In this document: piece after piece, positions 24,798 to 33,505 of the stretch
Numbering within the stretch: the first letter of the stretch is position 1
Layout: each line of letters starts with the position of its first letter
NCBI GenBank assembly: GCA_964383675.1
Contig: CAYLHX010000002.1
Location: 1 to 64,000, forward strand
DNA length: 64,000 nt
From: CAYLHX01 sp964383675
GTDB taxonomy: Bacteria > Patescibacteriota > Gracilibacteria > UBA1369 > LOWO2-01-FULL-3
Direction: 5' to 3'
Program-made: the position numbers and the translations under genes
The notes under the pieces: model-generated
Told to the model about the DNA's origin: nothing
The model's database searches: none
What the model saw: the letters and a program-made list of their open reading frames with translations, nothing else

Positions 24798-25427
24798 ATG
24801 AAAAAAACATCATCTTTGCTCATTCTTGGGATTTTGGTTCTAGTGGGAAGCCTCGGTTACGGCGGCTACCAATTTTGGAATAAATCTCGAATTCATCTGG
24901 AGGAGAAAACGGTGCAGAGTCGGCTGACTACCTTGGAAGAGGAGGTTGCCGGCTATGAAGAGAGGGATGTGCAAGAGGCTATTAATGCCAAAAAGGCTTT
25001 GGATGAGCTGATTGCAAGTAGAATAGTTTGGTCCAAAGTGATTCAAGATGTGGTGAAAACCGTTCCAAAGGATAACGGAAAGCCGATTGTGGAGATTTTG
25101 TCGTATTCCGGCTCAAAAAGTAAAGAAATTGTTATGAATATGAAGACCGATCAGGAGGCTGAAACACCTTATTTTGATGTAGCTGATCTTATTGAGGCTT
25201 TTGATGATGAGAAGAAGTTCATTGAGAACTTTGTACCCGCCATTGCTGCAGGTACCGATCAGGACGGTCGTGAAATTTTGACTTTTTCATTACAGACCAA
25301 ACATTTTGAAGAAGATCCTTTAGCCACGATAAATAGTGACAATAATTTGGAGAATTCAATTGAAAGAGATGAAGAAGAGCTGGGTGAAACCATCGGCGAG
25401 GTTTTGGAAGAATCAGTATCACGTTAA
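24798..25427 (+). CDS. PilN-like pilus assembly protein
   Basis: 209 residues. Lys-rich start and one membrane helix (about 7-27), then a coiled region (EEKTVQSRLTTLEEEVAGYEERD) and a small alpha/beta domain with VWSKVIQDVVKTVPKDN, the arrangement of PilN/GspL-C proteins. PilN and PilO pair on the inner face of the membrane and join the pilus motor to the envelope. Called from topology and its place before PilO and PilC; sequence identity to named PilN proteins is likely low. The tail is acidic. PilM, the usual cytoplasmic partner, is not in the window. Confidence 0.72.
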   Translation: MKKTSSLLILGILVLVGSLGYGGYQFWNKSRIHLEEKTVQSRLTTLEEEVAGYEERDVQEAINAKKALDELIASRIVWSKVIQDVVKTVPKDNGKPIVEILSYSGSKSKEIVMNMKTDQEAETPYFDVADLIEAFDDEKKFIENFVPAIAAGTDQDGREILTFSLQTKHFEEDPLATINSDNNLENSIERDEEELGETIGEVLEESVSR

Positions 25428-25445
25428 ACATTTAACTTTAAAAGC

Positions 25446-26021
25446 ATGTTGGGACAGGAAAAAAATCAAGACGTATCTTTTAGACAGAGTAGTCGTTTGG
25501 GGACTCTGATTGGTGTCTTTCTGATTTTGCTTAGTGTTTTGATCTACGTTTTCGTGACCAGGCCTTTGGCCGCTGAAGTGAGTACTATGCATAGTTCAAT
25601 TGCTGAGAAAAAGGAAAAAACGATGACTTTGGAAAATGAATTGGCACTTTTGCAAAACGCCGAGTCGGAGCTCGATATAACTTCAGTGGTCAAGCAGCAG
25701 CAGGCCACAAAGGCTATTCCTTTGGGCATTAACCAGGACGAGGTGATTAGAGATTTAATCAATATTGCCGACACTTATGATGTTGAACTTAGGTCTTTGA
25801 GTTTCGGACAGGGTGGTAGTGATCAGCAAGATGTGAATTCTTTAAGAATAAACTCCAGTTTCCATGGAAGCTATACCGATTTGATAGGGTTTTTACAGGG
25901 ATTGGAGCAAAATGCCCGTCTTTTAAGAGTTAATACTATCTCGGTTCAGCTGGAAGATTTGGGTATCGGTACTGTACAGCGGGCGATATTTACCTTATCG
26001 ATGGAAGCATTTTATCAATAG
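25446..26021 (+). CDS. PilO-like pilus assembly protein
   Basis: 191 residues. Short cytoplasmic start, a membrane helix at about 18-38, coiled coil at about 45-80 (SSIAEKKEKTMTLENELALL), then a ferredoxin-like domain with FHGSYTDLIGFLQGLEQNARLL, the most conserved PilO segment. Forms the alignment complex with PilN. Lies 18 bp after pilN and 3 bp before pilC. Confidence 0.82.
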   Translation: MLGQEKNQDVSFRQSSRLGTLIGVFLILLSVLIYVFVTRPLAAEVSTMHSSIAEKKEKTMTLENELALLQNAESELDITSVVKQQQATKAIPLGINQDEVIRDLINIADTYDVELRSLSFGQGGSDQQDVNSLRINSSFHGSYTDLIGFLQGLEQNARLLRVNTISVQLEDLGIGTVQRAIFTLSMEAFYQ

Positions 26022-26024
26022 AAT

Positions 26025-27344
26025 ATGGAATTTGACGGAATCAAAATAAGTTCGACCAATCAGCCTCAAAAAGATTCTTCCGTTCAGTCGCAGGAGCAGT
26101 CTAAGGAAAACAAGAATGAGCAAGAACTGGATCCGATGGACTATATGGTCGATGGCACATCGGCCGATAAAGAAATCTTAAATAAGATTAAGAAGATTCG
26201 GGTTCAGGAGGAGAGTGAGGTGGTTTATGGTGTTTATAACAATTCCGAAAAGGGATTTTTTGAGAGAGTGAATGATTTTTTTATTGATCGAACAAAGATT
26301 CGTCTCAAGGATAAATCTTATTTTTTTCATATGTTGGCGGTGATGGTGGATGCGGGTATCCCAATTGTGGCTGCCGTGAAGTCCCTGGCTTTCAGAACGG
26401 AAAACCTCCATTTTCAGCGAGTATTGCACACGGTTGCTTATAACTGTGAGCATGGTGCCAAGCTTTCGGAATCGATGAGTCGTTTTGAAGAGGTCTTTGA
26501 TGAGGCTGAAATCGGTATCGTGCGCTCCGGTGAGGAGAGCGGTAAGCTCGATTCGATGCTTTTTAAACTTTCTCAGGAGTTGGATAAAAAACACGATCTC
26601 TACATGAAGCTTTGGGGAGCTGCGGTCTATCCGATTGCCGTTTTGTCGGTGTTGATTTTAGTGGCCGTCGGTATGTTGGTTTGGGTCTTCCCGACTTTAT
26701 TGAATTTGTTGAAAGAGGGGGGCGTAGCCGAGGAGAGTTTACCGTCGTCCACCAAGGTTTTAATCGCTTTTCAAGGAGCTTTGGTGAATTACTGGTGGGG
26801 CATTTTAATCGCTGTCTTTGCCCTTTACGGTTTATTCCAGGTTTATGTTAACAGTGACTATGGTGCCACCAGCTGGGATTACAGGAAGTTACGGTTGCCC
26901 ATAATCGGTACACTTTTAAGAAAGTTATCCGTTTTGCGCTTCGTGGGCAGTGTCGGTCTTTTGATCGACTCCGGTTTGCCTGTAATTAAAGCACTAAAAA
27001 TTACCGGTGATTCTCTGAAAAACAGACTCTACAAAATGAAGGTTCAGGAGGTTATCGACAGCGTGCGTTCGGGTGGAAAAATTTCGCAAAGTTTAAGTGA
27101 CAGTGAGTTTTTGTTCCCCCCGGAAGTTGTGCAGATGCTGAATGTAGGTGAAAAATCGGCAAGCCTGGGGCAGGTTTCTTCCAAAGTGGCTGACCAATAT
27201 CAGCGAGAAATTGATAATAGTCTGAAAAAACTGATGTCGGTTTTCGAGCCGGTGATGATTCTTTTTGTAGGTTTGTTTGTAGCGCTTTTGGCTTTGGCCA
27301 TCATGGCGCCTATCTTTAACTTAAGCAGCACTGCTGGATTATAA
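26025..27344 (+). CDS. pilC: Type IV pilus/type II secretion platform protein PilC (GspF family)
   Basis: Polytopic inner-membrane platform on which the assembly ATPase acts. 439 residues. About 1-85 is a polar cytoplasmic start. Two T2SSF domains follow: the first at about 95-215 (HMLAVMVDAGIPIVAAVKSL, then RSGEESGKLDSML), the second at about 300-420 (RFVGSVGLLIDSGLPVIKAL, then LNVGEKSASLGQV). Membrane helices lie near 200-225, 245-265 and 405-430. The N-terminal part is shorter than in the classical PilC. The gene is 1 bp from the next prepilin. Confidence 0.93.
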   Translation: MEFDGIKISSTNQPQKDSSVQSQEQSKENKNEQELDPMDYMVDGTSADKEILNKIKKIRVQEESEVVYGVYNNSEKGFFERVNDFFIDRTKIRLKDKSYFFHMLAVMVDAGIPIVAAVKSLAFRTENLHFQRVLHTVAYNCEHGAKLSESMSRFEEVFDEAEIGIVRSGEESGKLDSMLFKLSQELDKKHDLYMKLWGAAVYPIAVLSVLILVAVGMLVWVFPTLLNLLKEGGVAEESLPSSTKVLIAFQGALVNYWWGILIAVFALYGLFQVYVNSDYGATSWDYRKLRLPIIGTLLRKLSVLRFVGSVGLLIDSGLPVIKALKITGDSLKNRLYKMKVQEVIDSVRSGGKISQSLSDSEFLFPPEVVQMLNVGEKSASLGQVSSKVADQYQREIDNSLKKLMSVFEPVMILFVGLFVALLALAIMAPIFNLSSTAGL

Positions 27345-27345
27345 T

Positions 27346-28047
27346 ATGTGGGAGAATATAAAAAAAAAAGAGGGGTTTTCCTTGGTGGAGATGATGATTG
27401 TGATTGCCATTATCGCGATTTTATCGGTTTTGGCCGTTGGTGGTTATACTTCATATAGAAAAGCGGTTTTGGTGGAGTTAGCCGGTGATGATCTGGTGGC
27501 TCAGCTTTATGAATTACGTGAAAAAACCATTCACGGTAATTTTGGGAAAGATCGCTTTGAGGCTATAAGTTCGGTTTTGTTTGAGGATCAGACTTTGGAT
27601 GATCCGGAAGCCGGCAAGGTGCCGGCCAAATGTTTTGGTCTTTATTTCACCGATGGTAAGATCTATAGATTCAGTCAGGATTTTGATTCGGAAGTTGAGT
27701 GGGCTGGGCAAGAGGTGGATGGTGATTGGAAGGAAGTCGGTTGCGGTGAGGTGAGTGCTGTTAATGTTATGCAAGAGCAACTACTTTTGGATGTTACCGT
27801 ACAGGGAATTACGGAGATTTTAGGCGATGATAGTGAATCTGAGTTAAATAATTTTTACCTGCGTTTTGTGCCACCAACCGGTGCGGTTGAGGCCGGTATT
27901 GCGGATGTGCCAAATCAAAATGTATCCGATCAGATTAAAGTTATCCTCCAGTATGGTTTGGAAGAGGAAGAACGTTTCGTGAAAGAGGTGTTGATTGATT
28001 TAAATTACGGTAGTGCCAAAGTTAACCAAAATGAAGAAAATGTTTAA
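27346..28047 (+). CDS. Type IV prepilin-like protein (FimT/GspH type)
   Basis: 233 residues. Short basic leader ending at KKKEG, then the class III signal G|FSLVEMMIVIAIIAILSVLA with Glu at +5, cut by prepilin peptidase and N-methylated. The remainder is a large acidic, beta-rich globular domain. Two Cys (KCFG and VGCGE) could form a disulfide. One of three consecutive pseudopilins. It overlaps the next gene by 17 bp, so translation is probably coupled. Prepilin peptidase (PilD) is not in the window. Confidence 0.85.
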   Translation: MWENIKKKEGFSLVEMMIVIAIIAILSVLAVGGYTSYRKAVLVELAGDDLVAQLYELREKTIHGNFGKDRFEAISSVLFEDQTLDDPEAGKVPAKCFGLYFTDGKIYRFSQDFDSEVEWAGQEVDGDWKEVGCGEVSAVNVMQEQLLLDVTVQGITEILGDDSESELNNFYLRFVPPTGAVEAGIADVPNQNVSDQIKVILQYGLEEEERFVKEVLIDLNYGSAKVNQNEENV

Positions 28048-28717
28048 CAAAGATCTTAAAAATCAGGCCGGATTTACTTTGACCGAAGTTTTGATCGGGA
28101 TTTTGATTCTGACGGTGGCAATTGTGGCGGCATCCAATCTGCTTAGCACTTTGGTGAAGACCAACCGTACCAATGTTTTGACTTTGCAGGCTTATTATCT
28201 GGCCCAGGAAGGTGTTGAGGCGATGCGAAATATTAGAGATACCAATTGGTTGCATAACAGTTCTTTTGTTGGTAGTGAAGGTGGAGTTTATGAAAAACTG
28301 CAGACAAACAATTCTTATGCGGTGTATTTGTTGGAACAGGGGTGGGAAAGTTCGGCCTTTAATGAGGCAGATATAAATCAATTGTCCCAATATAAATTTT
28401 GGGAGGTGGATTTGGTTTCTCAACTTGCCGGCGACAGTGGTCCGGATGACCCTTATGCGGCCGATTTTGCCTTGGCTCTTACAGAGAATAAATTTTATAG
28501 CCATAACGATTTCGTCAGTGATGAGGCTGTTTTTTATCGACATGTCGATATTCTGCCTTATTGCGACGACAGTGAGTTGCCGGATGATCGTTTCAAAGAG
28601 GATGATTGTGAGAATTTTATTTTAGTGCGTTCGGTGGTGAACTTTAAAGATGGTCAAAAAGATCGAAGTGTAGAATTGGAAGCTGTACTAAGTAATTGGA
28701 AGGGCGGAGCCCTTTAA
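28031..28717 (+). CDS. Type IV prepilin-like protein (PilV/GspI type)
   Basis: 228 residues from the ATG at 28031; another ATG lies at 28040 and a GTG at 28013. Class III signal NQAGFTLTEVLIGILILTVA, with Glu at +5 as usual. After the helix the AYYLAQEGVEAMRNIRDTNW segment is typical of PilV/GspI minor pilins in CPR genomes. A cysteine pair (YCDD and DDCENF) lies near the C-terminus. It starts inside the previous gene. Confidence 0.83.
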   Translation: MKKMFNKDLKNQAGFTLTEVLIGILILTVAIVAASNLLSTLVKTNRTNVLTLQAYYLAQEGVEAMRNIRDTNWLHNSSFVGSEGGVYEKLQTNNSYAVYLLEQGWESSAFNEADINQLSQYKFWEVDLVSQLAGDSGPDDPYAADFALALTENKFYSHNDFVSDEAVFYRHVDILPYCDDSELPDDRFKEDDCENFILVRSVVNFKDGQKDRSVELEAVLSNWKGGAL

Positions 28718-28726
28718 TTGAATCCT

Positions 28727-29380
28727 ATGTTTAAAAAAACTCAACAAAGAGGCTTTACACTGGTGGAACTATTGATTGCAATGACCATATTTATTATGTT
28801 CGTGGGAATTTTGCTTAGTTCATACACGTATATTGTGCGCTCTCAGCGTGAAGCCAATGATTATCGTGAACTTTATGCGCAATCACGTCAGATTTTTGAT
28901 AAGTTGGTTGAAGAGATGCGTGCCGGAATGATTTACTATCCAAGTGATGCGGAAATTAATTCCGATTATCAAAGCGGCAATTCTGAACTTACTTTGGTTA
29001 AACTTAACGAGGATGATGGATCTTTCGTAAGCGCGCAGTTTTTGCTTCAAGAGGATAGAGTTAAATTTATTGAAGCCAATGGTGCCGGTGCGCCAACGGT
29101 TTACTTTTTGAATTCAGGGTTGGAGAGTGGAGGAGTGGGGGTGAGTGAACTTGTCTTTTATGTTTCTCCGGCGGGAAATCCTTATAGCTCCGGCAATACT
29201 TTTTATGATAGCCTGCAGTTTCAGCCTAAGATTACGGTTTTTGCCACTTTTGAGAAGAAGCGTACCGTGGGTGAGGAGAGCTTTGTGATCAATTTACAGA
29301 CTACTATCTCCAGCAGATTTTATGCGCCGCTGGAATATAACAGTGAAAATCTAATTTTACCGAACGATGTTGAAATTTAA
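28727..29380 (+). CDS. Type IV prepilin-like protein (PilW/GspJ type)
   Basis: 217 residues from the ATG at 28727; a TTG three codons earlier is in frame. Class III signal RGFTLVELLIAMTIFIMFVG with Glu at +5, then RELYAQSRQIFDKLVEEMRAG, as in GspJ/PilW minor pilins that sit at the pilus tip. The globular part is beta-rich. It overlaps the next gene by 14 bp. With the two preceding genes it makes a GspH-I-J-like minor pilin set. Confidence 0.83.
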   Translation: MFKKTQQRGFTLVELLIAMTIFIMFVGILLSSYTYIVRSQREANDYRELYAQSRQIFDKLVEEMRAGMIYYPSDAEINSDYQSGNSELTLVKLNEDDGSFVSAQFLLQEDRVKFIEANGAGAPTVYFLNSGLESGGVGVSELVFYVSPAGNPYSSGNTFYDSLQFQPKITVFATFEKKRTVGEESFVINLQTTISSRFYAPLEYNSENLILPNDVEI

Positions 29381-30623
29381 TTTATTAGTAAAGGATAAGC
29401 GAGGAACAGCCCTGATTGTTTCTTTGATGGTAATGGGCGTATTGATAGCCATTTCTCTGGCACTGTCGGCTCTTATTTTTAGAGAGACTCGACTTACCAA
29501 AAATCTGCTTGATTCCGGTCGAGCTTATTACGCGGCAGAATCGGCTATCGAGGAGGCTTTGTATTTTTTGGATAGTGAGCTGCCAGGCTGGGATACGGGT
29601 GAAGAAAATGAGTTTGGCAAGCTTAGCAATAAAGCGGTTTTTGAATATGAAGTTAAAAACAAATGTAACTCCTATCCTTGTTTTGACGAAGATGAATTTA
29701 ATTTGGCCAGCATTCCTTTGCATAAGTTTTACGATGTTCTGGAGTTGAATGAAAACATTACTATTCCTTTGTTTACGGTAAACGAACAGGGTGATATTGT
29801 GGCAGTGAAAGACTTTACGGTGGAGTTTTATACGCGCTTTGATCCGGCTCAAGATTTGAATTTGAAGTATACCGATGGTTCTGCGATTGCCGGTTGGGAT
29901 GTTTTGCGCTGGAAGGTCTTTGGTTTGAATAAAACTGAGAATGGGCTTTTAACCGAATCGATTCATGATTTTACGGCCGTATCTTCCGGTCAAAATATAA
30001 ATGATGGGCAGGAATTTTCTACCAATGCGGAAAAACCTTCTTGGTTTGGTAGCTTGGATTGTGATTCCGTTGGTTCGGATTTAAGGCAAACTGATGATAT
30101 ACAGTGTATTGGTTATGCGTCAACGGCCTATTTTGACGCCTCGGAGGAACAAAATGTTGGTACCTGTCAGCACAATGAGGCTCGCGACTATTACTACTAT
30201 GAAAATGGTGAATTTCAGCAAAAAATCCCCTGTTATCCGATTTTGGAGTTCATGCAGAAATATCAGCCGGTTGCCGGAAGTGAGTTTGGCCCTACCGGGC
30301 TTAACTATCTGAGTCTAACGAATTTGATGAATCCGACAATGCTCAGCAACGAATCTTACCCTACTCAGCAGGATAAGACGAACGCTTCGCGAATTTTCTA
30401 TCGCGTAGAAACTTATGATAAGGATACGGTGCGCGAATTTGCCACGATAATTGCCGATGGTTACAGCGGCGATGCCAAACAAAGTATAAAGGTCCGTATC
30501 AAGCGCGATTCTTATATGCCGGTCTTCAATTTCTCTTTGTACAGTACCTACAAAGATGAGAATGAGTCGGCCTTCTATGTGGAGGAAAACGATCCTTTAA
30601 AGGATTTTCAGTTACCCGAGTAA
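29367..30623 (+). CDS. PilX/GspK-like minor pilin
   Basis: 418 residues. The N-terminal signal KRGTALIVSLMVMGVLIAIS lacks the +5 Glu, as is usual for GspK and common for PilX. Then RAYYAAESAIEEALYFLDSE, the PilX signature. A large exposed domain of about 350 residues follows, with several Cys (NKCNSYPCFDED; DDIQC; GTCQHN; PCYPILE) that may form disulfides. GspK-type proteins cap the pseudopilus tip. Last gene of the cluster; 39 bp later comes metG, with no clear terminator. Confidence 0.8.
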   Translation: MLKFNLLVKDKRGTALIVSLMVMGVLIAISLALSALIFRETRLTKNLLDSGRAYYAAESAIEEALYFLDSELPGWDTGEENEFGKLSNKAVFEYEVKNKCNSYPCFDEDEFNLASIPLHKFYDVLELNENITIPLFTVNEQGDIVAVKDFTVEFYTRFDPAQDLNLKYTDGSAIAGWDVLRWKVFGLNKTENGLLTESIHDFTAVSSGQNINDGQEFSTNAEKPSWFGSLDCDSVGSDLRQTDDIQCIGYASTAYFDASEEQNVGTCQHNEARDYYYYENGEFQQKIPCYPILEFMQKYQPVAGSEFGPTGLNYLSLTNLMNPTMLSNESYPTQQDKTNASRIFYRVETYDKDTVREFATIIADGYSGDAKQSIKVRIKRDSYMPVFNFSLYSTYKDENESAFYVEENDPLKDFQLPE

Positions 30624-30662
30624 ACAGTTGACGGTTTTTCCGCTTATTGGTAGGCTCTTTTC

Positions 30663-32171
30663 ATGAATAAGTTTTATCTTACAACCGATATCGCTTATGT
30701 GAACGCGCCGCCGCATATCGGTCATGCTTTGGAATTTATACAGGCCGATGCCCTGGCTCGTTATCATCGTTTAATCGAAGACGACACTTTTTTCCTTACG
30801 GGAACCGATGAGCATGGTGTGAAAATATATGAGACAGCTAAAGAACAGGGGATTACCACCCAGCAGTTGGTTGATAAAAATGCGGAGATTTTTAAATCGC
30901 TGGAGGGGTTGCTCAATCTTTCCAATGATGATTTTATTCGAACCACCGATGAAAGACACAAAGCCGGTGCCAAGAAGTTGTGGCAAAAAATGTTTGATGC
31001 CGGAGATATTTACAGGGATGTTTACCGCGGAAACTATTGTGTGGGTTGTGAGGCTTTTATTCCGGAAAAAGACCTGGATGAGAATGGTATGTGCCCTAAT
31101 CATAAGAAAAAGCCTGAGATTTTAGAGGAGGAGAATTATTTCTTTAGACTTTCCAAGTATTCCGAGCGAATCAAGCAGGCTATTGAAAGCGGTGAACTTA
31201 CAATCTTGCCCACGAGTCGTAAGAATGAGATGCTAAATATTATCGGTGAAGGTCTTCATGATGTCAGTTTTTCCAGGCCGAAGAGTGTTTTGCCTTGGGG
31301 AATTGAAGTCCCCAATGATGATACGCAGGTGATGTATGTTTGGTGTGACGCTTTGTCCAATTATATTACCGCACTTGGTTATGCCGAAGAGAGTGAACGT
31401 TATCAAAAATATTGGCCGGCGGAGGTTCACTTGATCGGAAAAGATATTTTGCGCTTTCATGCCGGAGTTTGGATCGGAATGCTTATGTCTGCCGGTGAGA
31501 AGATCCCCAAAGCCGTTTACGTTCATGGTTTTGTGACCAGTGAGGGCCAGAAGATGAGTAAGAGTTTGGGGAATGTGGTTAATCCTCTTGAATATCGTGA
31601 AAAATACGGAGTGGATCCCTTGAGATATTATTTGCTACGCGAGATTCCAACCGCCGATGACGGCGACTTCAGCCATGGACGGTTTGTGGAGATTTACAAC
31701 AGTGAATTGGCTAATGGGTTGGGGAACCTGGTCAATCGGGTGGTGATGATGACTGAGAAATATTTTGACGGTAAGGCTCCAAAGCCGACTGATGGCACCG
31801 GTGTTTTGCCTCAACTGGAGGAGCTTGAGGAGGATTATAAGAAGAATTTTGAACAATTTGATATCAAAAAGGCGGCCGAAAGCTTGCTGTCGGTTGTTAA
31901 TCTCGGCAACAAGTATATTGATGACACAAAACCTTGGGTGATGGCTAAGGAGGAAGATGCCGGTTTAGGTGCAGTGATTTACAATTTGATTGAGCTGCTG
32001 CGCTATATTGTAGTTTTGAGTATTCCTTTCGTGCCAGATACAGCTGATAGAATCGCCCAGCAGATTGGAGTTGATATGGATCAGGTGAGTTTAAATTTGC
32101 AGTGGGGAGTTACAAAAGAAGGAACCTTAGTTGGTAAATCTGAGGCCCTTTTTCCAAGGTTGGAAGAGTAA
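30663..32171 (+). CDS. metG: Methionyl-tRNA synthetase
   Basis: Charges tRNA-Met. At 502 residues it is the short, monomer-like form without the C-terminal tRNA-binding (EMAP) domain. Class I motifs: PPHIGHALEFIQADALARY (HIGH) and GQKMSKSLGNVVNP (KMSKS). The zinc knuckle region has only CVGC plus a single later Cys (GMCPNH), so its binding pattern is CxxC...C-H. A helical anticodon-binding domain fills about 360-500. It follows the pilus cluster by chance of position. No Shine-Dalgarno. Confidence 0.97.
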   Translation: MNKFYLTTDIAYVNAPPHIGHALEFIQADALARYHRLIEDDTFFLTGTDEHGVKIYETAKEQGITTQQLVDKNAEIFKSLEGLLNLSNDDFIRTTDERHKAGAKKLWQKMFDAGDIYRDVYRGNYCVGCEAFIPEKDLDENGMCPNHKKKPEILEEENYFFRLSKYSERIKQAIESGELTILPTSRKNEMLNIIGEGLHDVSFSRPKSVLPWGIEVPNDDTQVMYVWCDALSNYITALGYAEESERYQKYWPAEVHLIGKDILRFHAGVWIGMLMSAGEKIPKAVYVHGFVTSEGQKMSKSLGNVVNPLEYREKYGVDPLRYYLLREIPTADDGDFSHGRFVEIYNSELANGLGNLVNRVVMMTEKYFDGKAPKPTDGTGVLPQLEELEEDYKKNFEQFDIKKAAESLLSVVNLGNKYIDDTKPWVMAKEEDAGLGAVIYNLIELLRYIVVLSIPFVPDTADRIAQQIGVDMDQVSLNLQWGVTKEGTLVGKSEALFPRLEE

Positions 32172-32176
32172 TAATT

Positions 32177-32644
32177 TTAAACTTCAGGGATTGGTTCACT
32201 TACCGGTTCTTCGGTGGTTGTTGGTGATGCCGGTGGTGGAGATGCGGAGTCAATTGCGAAGCTGATAAGGAATCTTACTATTGAGTAGGAGAGAATGATT
32301 ACAAATAGTCCAACTATCGACCAAAGCAGATGTTTTTTTCCCTGTTCAACTTTTTCACTGTCGGCGCCACCGGTCACAAGCTCCCAGCCGCCGAGTCCAA
32401 TCATAATTACACCGACAGGAGCCGCAAAATACAGCAGTCCGCCGGCAATGATTTGCAGGATGATGATGGCTGCTCCGCCTTCCCGATCATATTTTAAATT
32501 AAAGGGTTCGTTGATAGGGCGAAAATCTTGGGGTATGGTTGCCGCTCCTACGGTTTGGATTATAAGTAGGAATAATAGAGCAAATAAGAGCGGTGTTTTG
32601 ATTTTAGCTAGGATTTTCATCACCAGTGGTTGGTAAGTTTTCAA
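32177..32644 (-). CDS. VirB2-like (T4SS_pilin family) small membrane protein, copy 5 of 5
   Basis: 155 residues. Signal peptide (about 12-34, VGAA), then two membrane helices at about 58-80 and 108-128 separated by a short cytoplasmic loop with TGGADSEKVEQGKKHLLW. This is the VirB2/TrbC-like pilin plan common in Patescibacteria. A Pro/Glu-rich tail follows. It differs from the other copies in its signal region and tail. It overlaps the preceding gene by 41 bp and converges on metG with a 5-bp gap. Last gene of the pilT-led run. Confidence 0.72.
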   Translation of the reverse strand: MKTYQPLVMKILAKIKTPLLFALLFLLIIQTVGAATIPQDFRPINEPFNLKYDREGGAAIIILQIIAGGLLYFAAPVGVIMIGLGGWELVTGGADSEKVEQGKKHLLWSIVGLFVIILSYSIVRFLISFAIDSASPPPASPTTTEEPVSEPIPEV

Positions 32645-33071
32645 AAAATTTAAATTGTGCGATGCCGGAAACTACACCGTAGGCCGCTGCCATTATGGCA
32701 ATACCGATAATAAGATACAGAATGATGTTTTTTGCTTTAGTAAGATCTTCCTCTTTTCCTCGTGAGATCAGATAGTAGATCGCTGCAATGATTATGGCGA
32801 TCAAAGTTAATAGCATTGACCAAAACAATATGGTTTTTATACCTGTCGCTAGAGCTTCTTCGGCGGTTATGTCTGGCAGGGTTTCGACTGCTTCCAATTC
32901 GTTGTTGGGACTGCCAAAGGTAAGCTCATATAGGTCGCTACTATCGGTAAAAGTAGGTAGTAGATGAGTAATATCTGTAGAGGGGGCCGCATTGGTTGTC
33001 TGGATCAACAACAATGCAAAAACTGCTATTGTTACCATTAGTGTGCCGATTTTTTTTATCTTTTTAAGCAT
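32604..33071 (-). CDS. VirB2-like (T4SS_pilin family) small membrane protein, copy 4 of 5
   Basis: 155 residues. Signal peptide at about 1-28 (TTNAA), a 50-residue polar exposed part, then helices at about 82-102 and 117-138. The connecting loop SRGKEEDLTKAKNIILYLII fits the repeated motif G-x-E-(D/E)-(V/L)-x-x-(A/G)-K of this array. Overlaps the neighbouring copies on both sides (8 bp upstream). Function as pilin or pilin-like is inference from topology. Confidence 0.72.
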   Translation of the reverse strand: MLKKIKKIGTLMVTIAVFALLLIQTTNAAPSTDITHLLPTFTDSSDLYELTFGSPNNELEAVETLPDITAEEALATGIKTILFWSMLLTLIAIIIAAIYYLISRGKEEDLTKAKNIILYLIIGIAIMAAAYGVVSGIAQFKFFENLPTTGDENPS

Positions 33072-33504
33072 TTTCAGTTATTTCAGTACTATTATTGTTT
33101 TCATCCCCGATAAATTCCAGATTGGTGATGATTCTTACTATTGTGTAGGAAAGTAGGGCTATTATGAATCCCGCAATGCCGTAGATCACTTGTTTCTTGG
33201 CGTTTTCGATGTCTTCTTCGTTACCGTAGGAGATGGTAAAGCGAACGCCTCCAACTATGACAAAAACCAGCGATACCGCTCCCACAAATCCAATCAGACT
33301 GATGGCGAAACGGGGGAGGATAGTGTTTACCAGAATGTTTCTGGCTCCCCCGGATTTTGTTTGTTCGTCTGCTCCCGGACCCGGTAATGTTTCGGGTTTC
33401 TCAATGATTGTCGGCTTAAATTCGTTGTTGGCCAGAGCTGTTCCGGTGATGGTCGGAAGTGTCAGTAGGAGCCCCAGTATTAATGACAAAATTAATTTTT
33501 TCAT
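33064..33504 (-). CDS. VirB2-like (T4SS_pilin family) small membrane protein, copy 3 of 5
   Basis: 146 residues. Signal peptide at about 1-25 (ALAN). Helices at about 65-88 and 105-126, with the most typical loop of the array: SYGNEEDIENAKKQVIYGIAG, followed by LLSYTIVRII. This GNEEDI...AKK...G...SYTIV pattern is what I know from many CPR T4SS_pilin proteins. One base separates it from copy 2. Confidence 0.75.
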   Translation of the reverse strand: MKKLILSLILGLLLTLPTITGTALANNEFKPTIIEKPETLPGPGADEQTKSGGARNILVNTILPRFAISLIGFVGAVSLVFVIVGGVRFTISYGNEEDIENAKKQVIYGIAGFIIALLSYTIVRIITNLEFIGDENNNSTEITENA

Positions 33505-33505
33505 T

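Noticed and set aside
24718..24813. N-terminal extension of the RNHCP protein
   Set aside because: It covers the pilN start and promoter on the other strand and lies outside the conserved domain.
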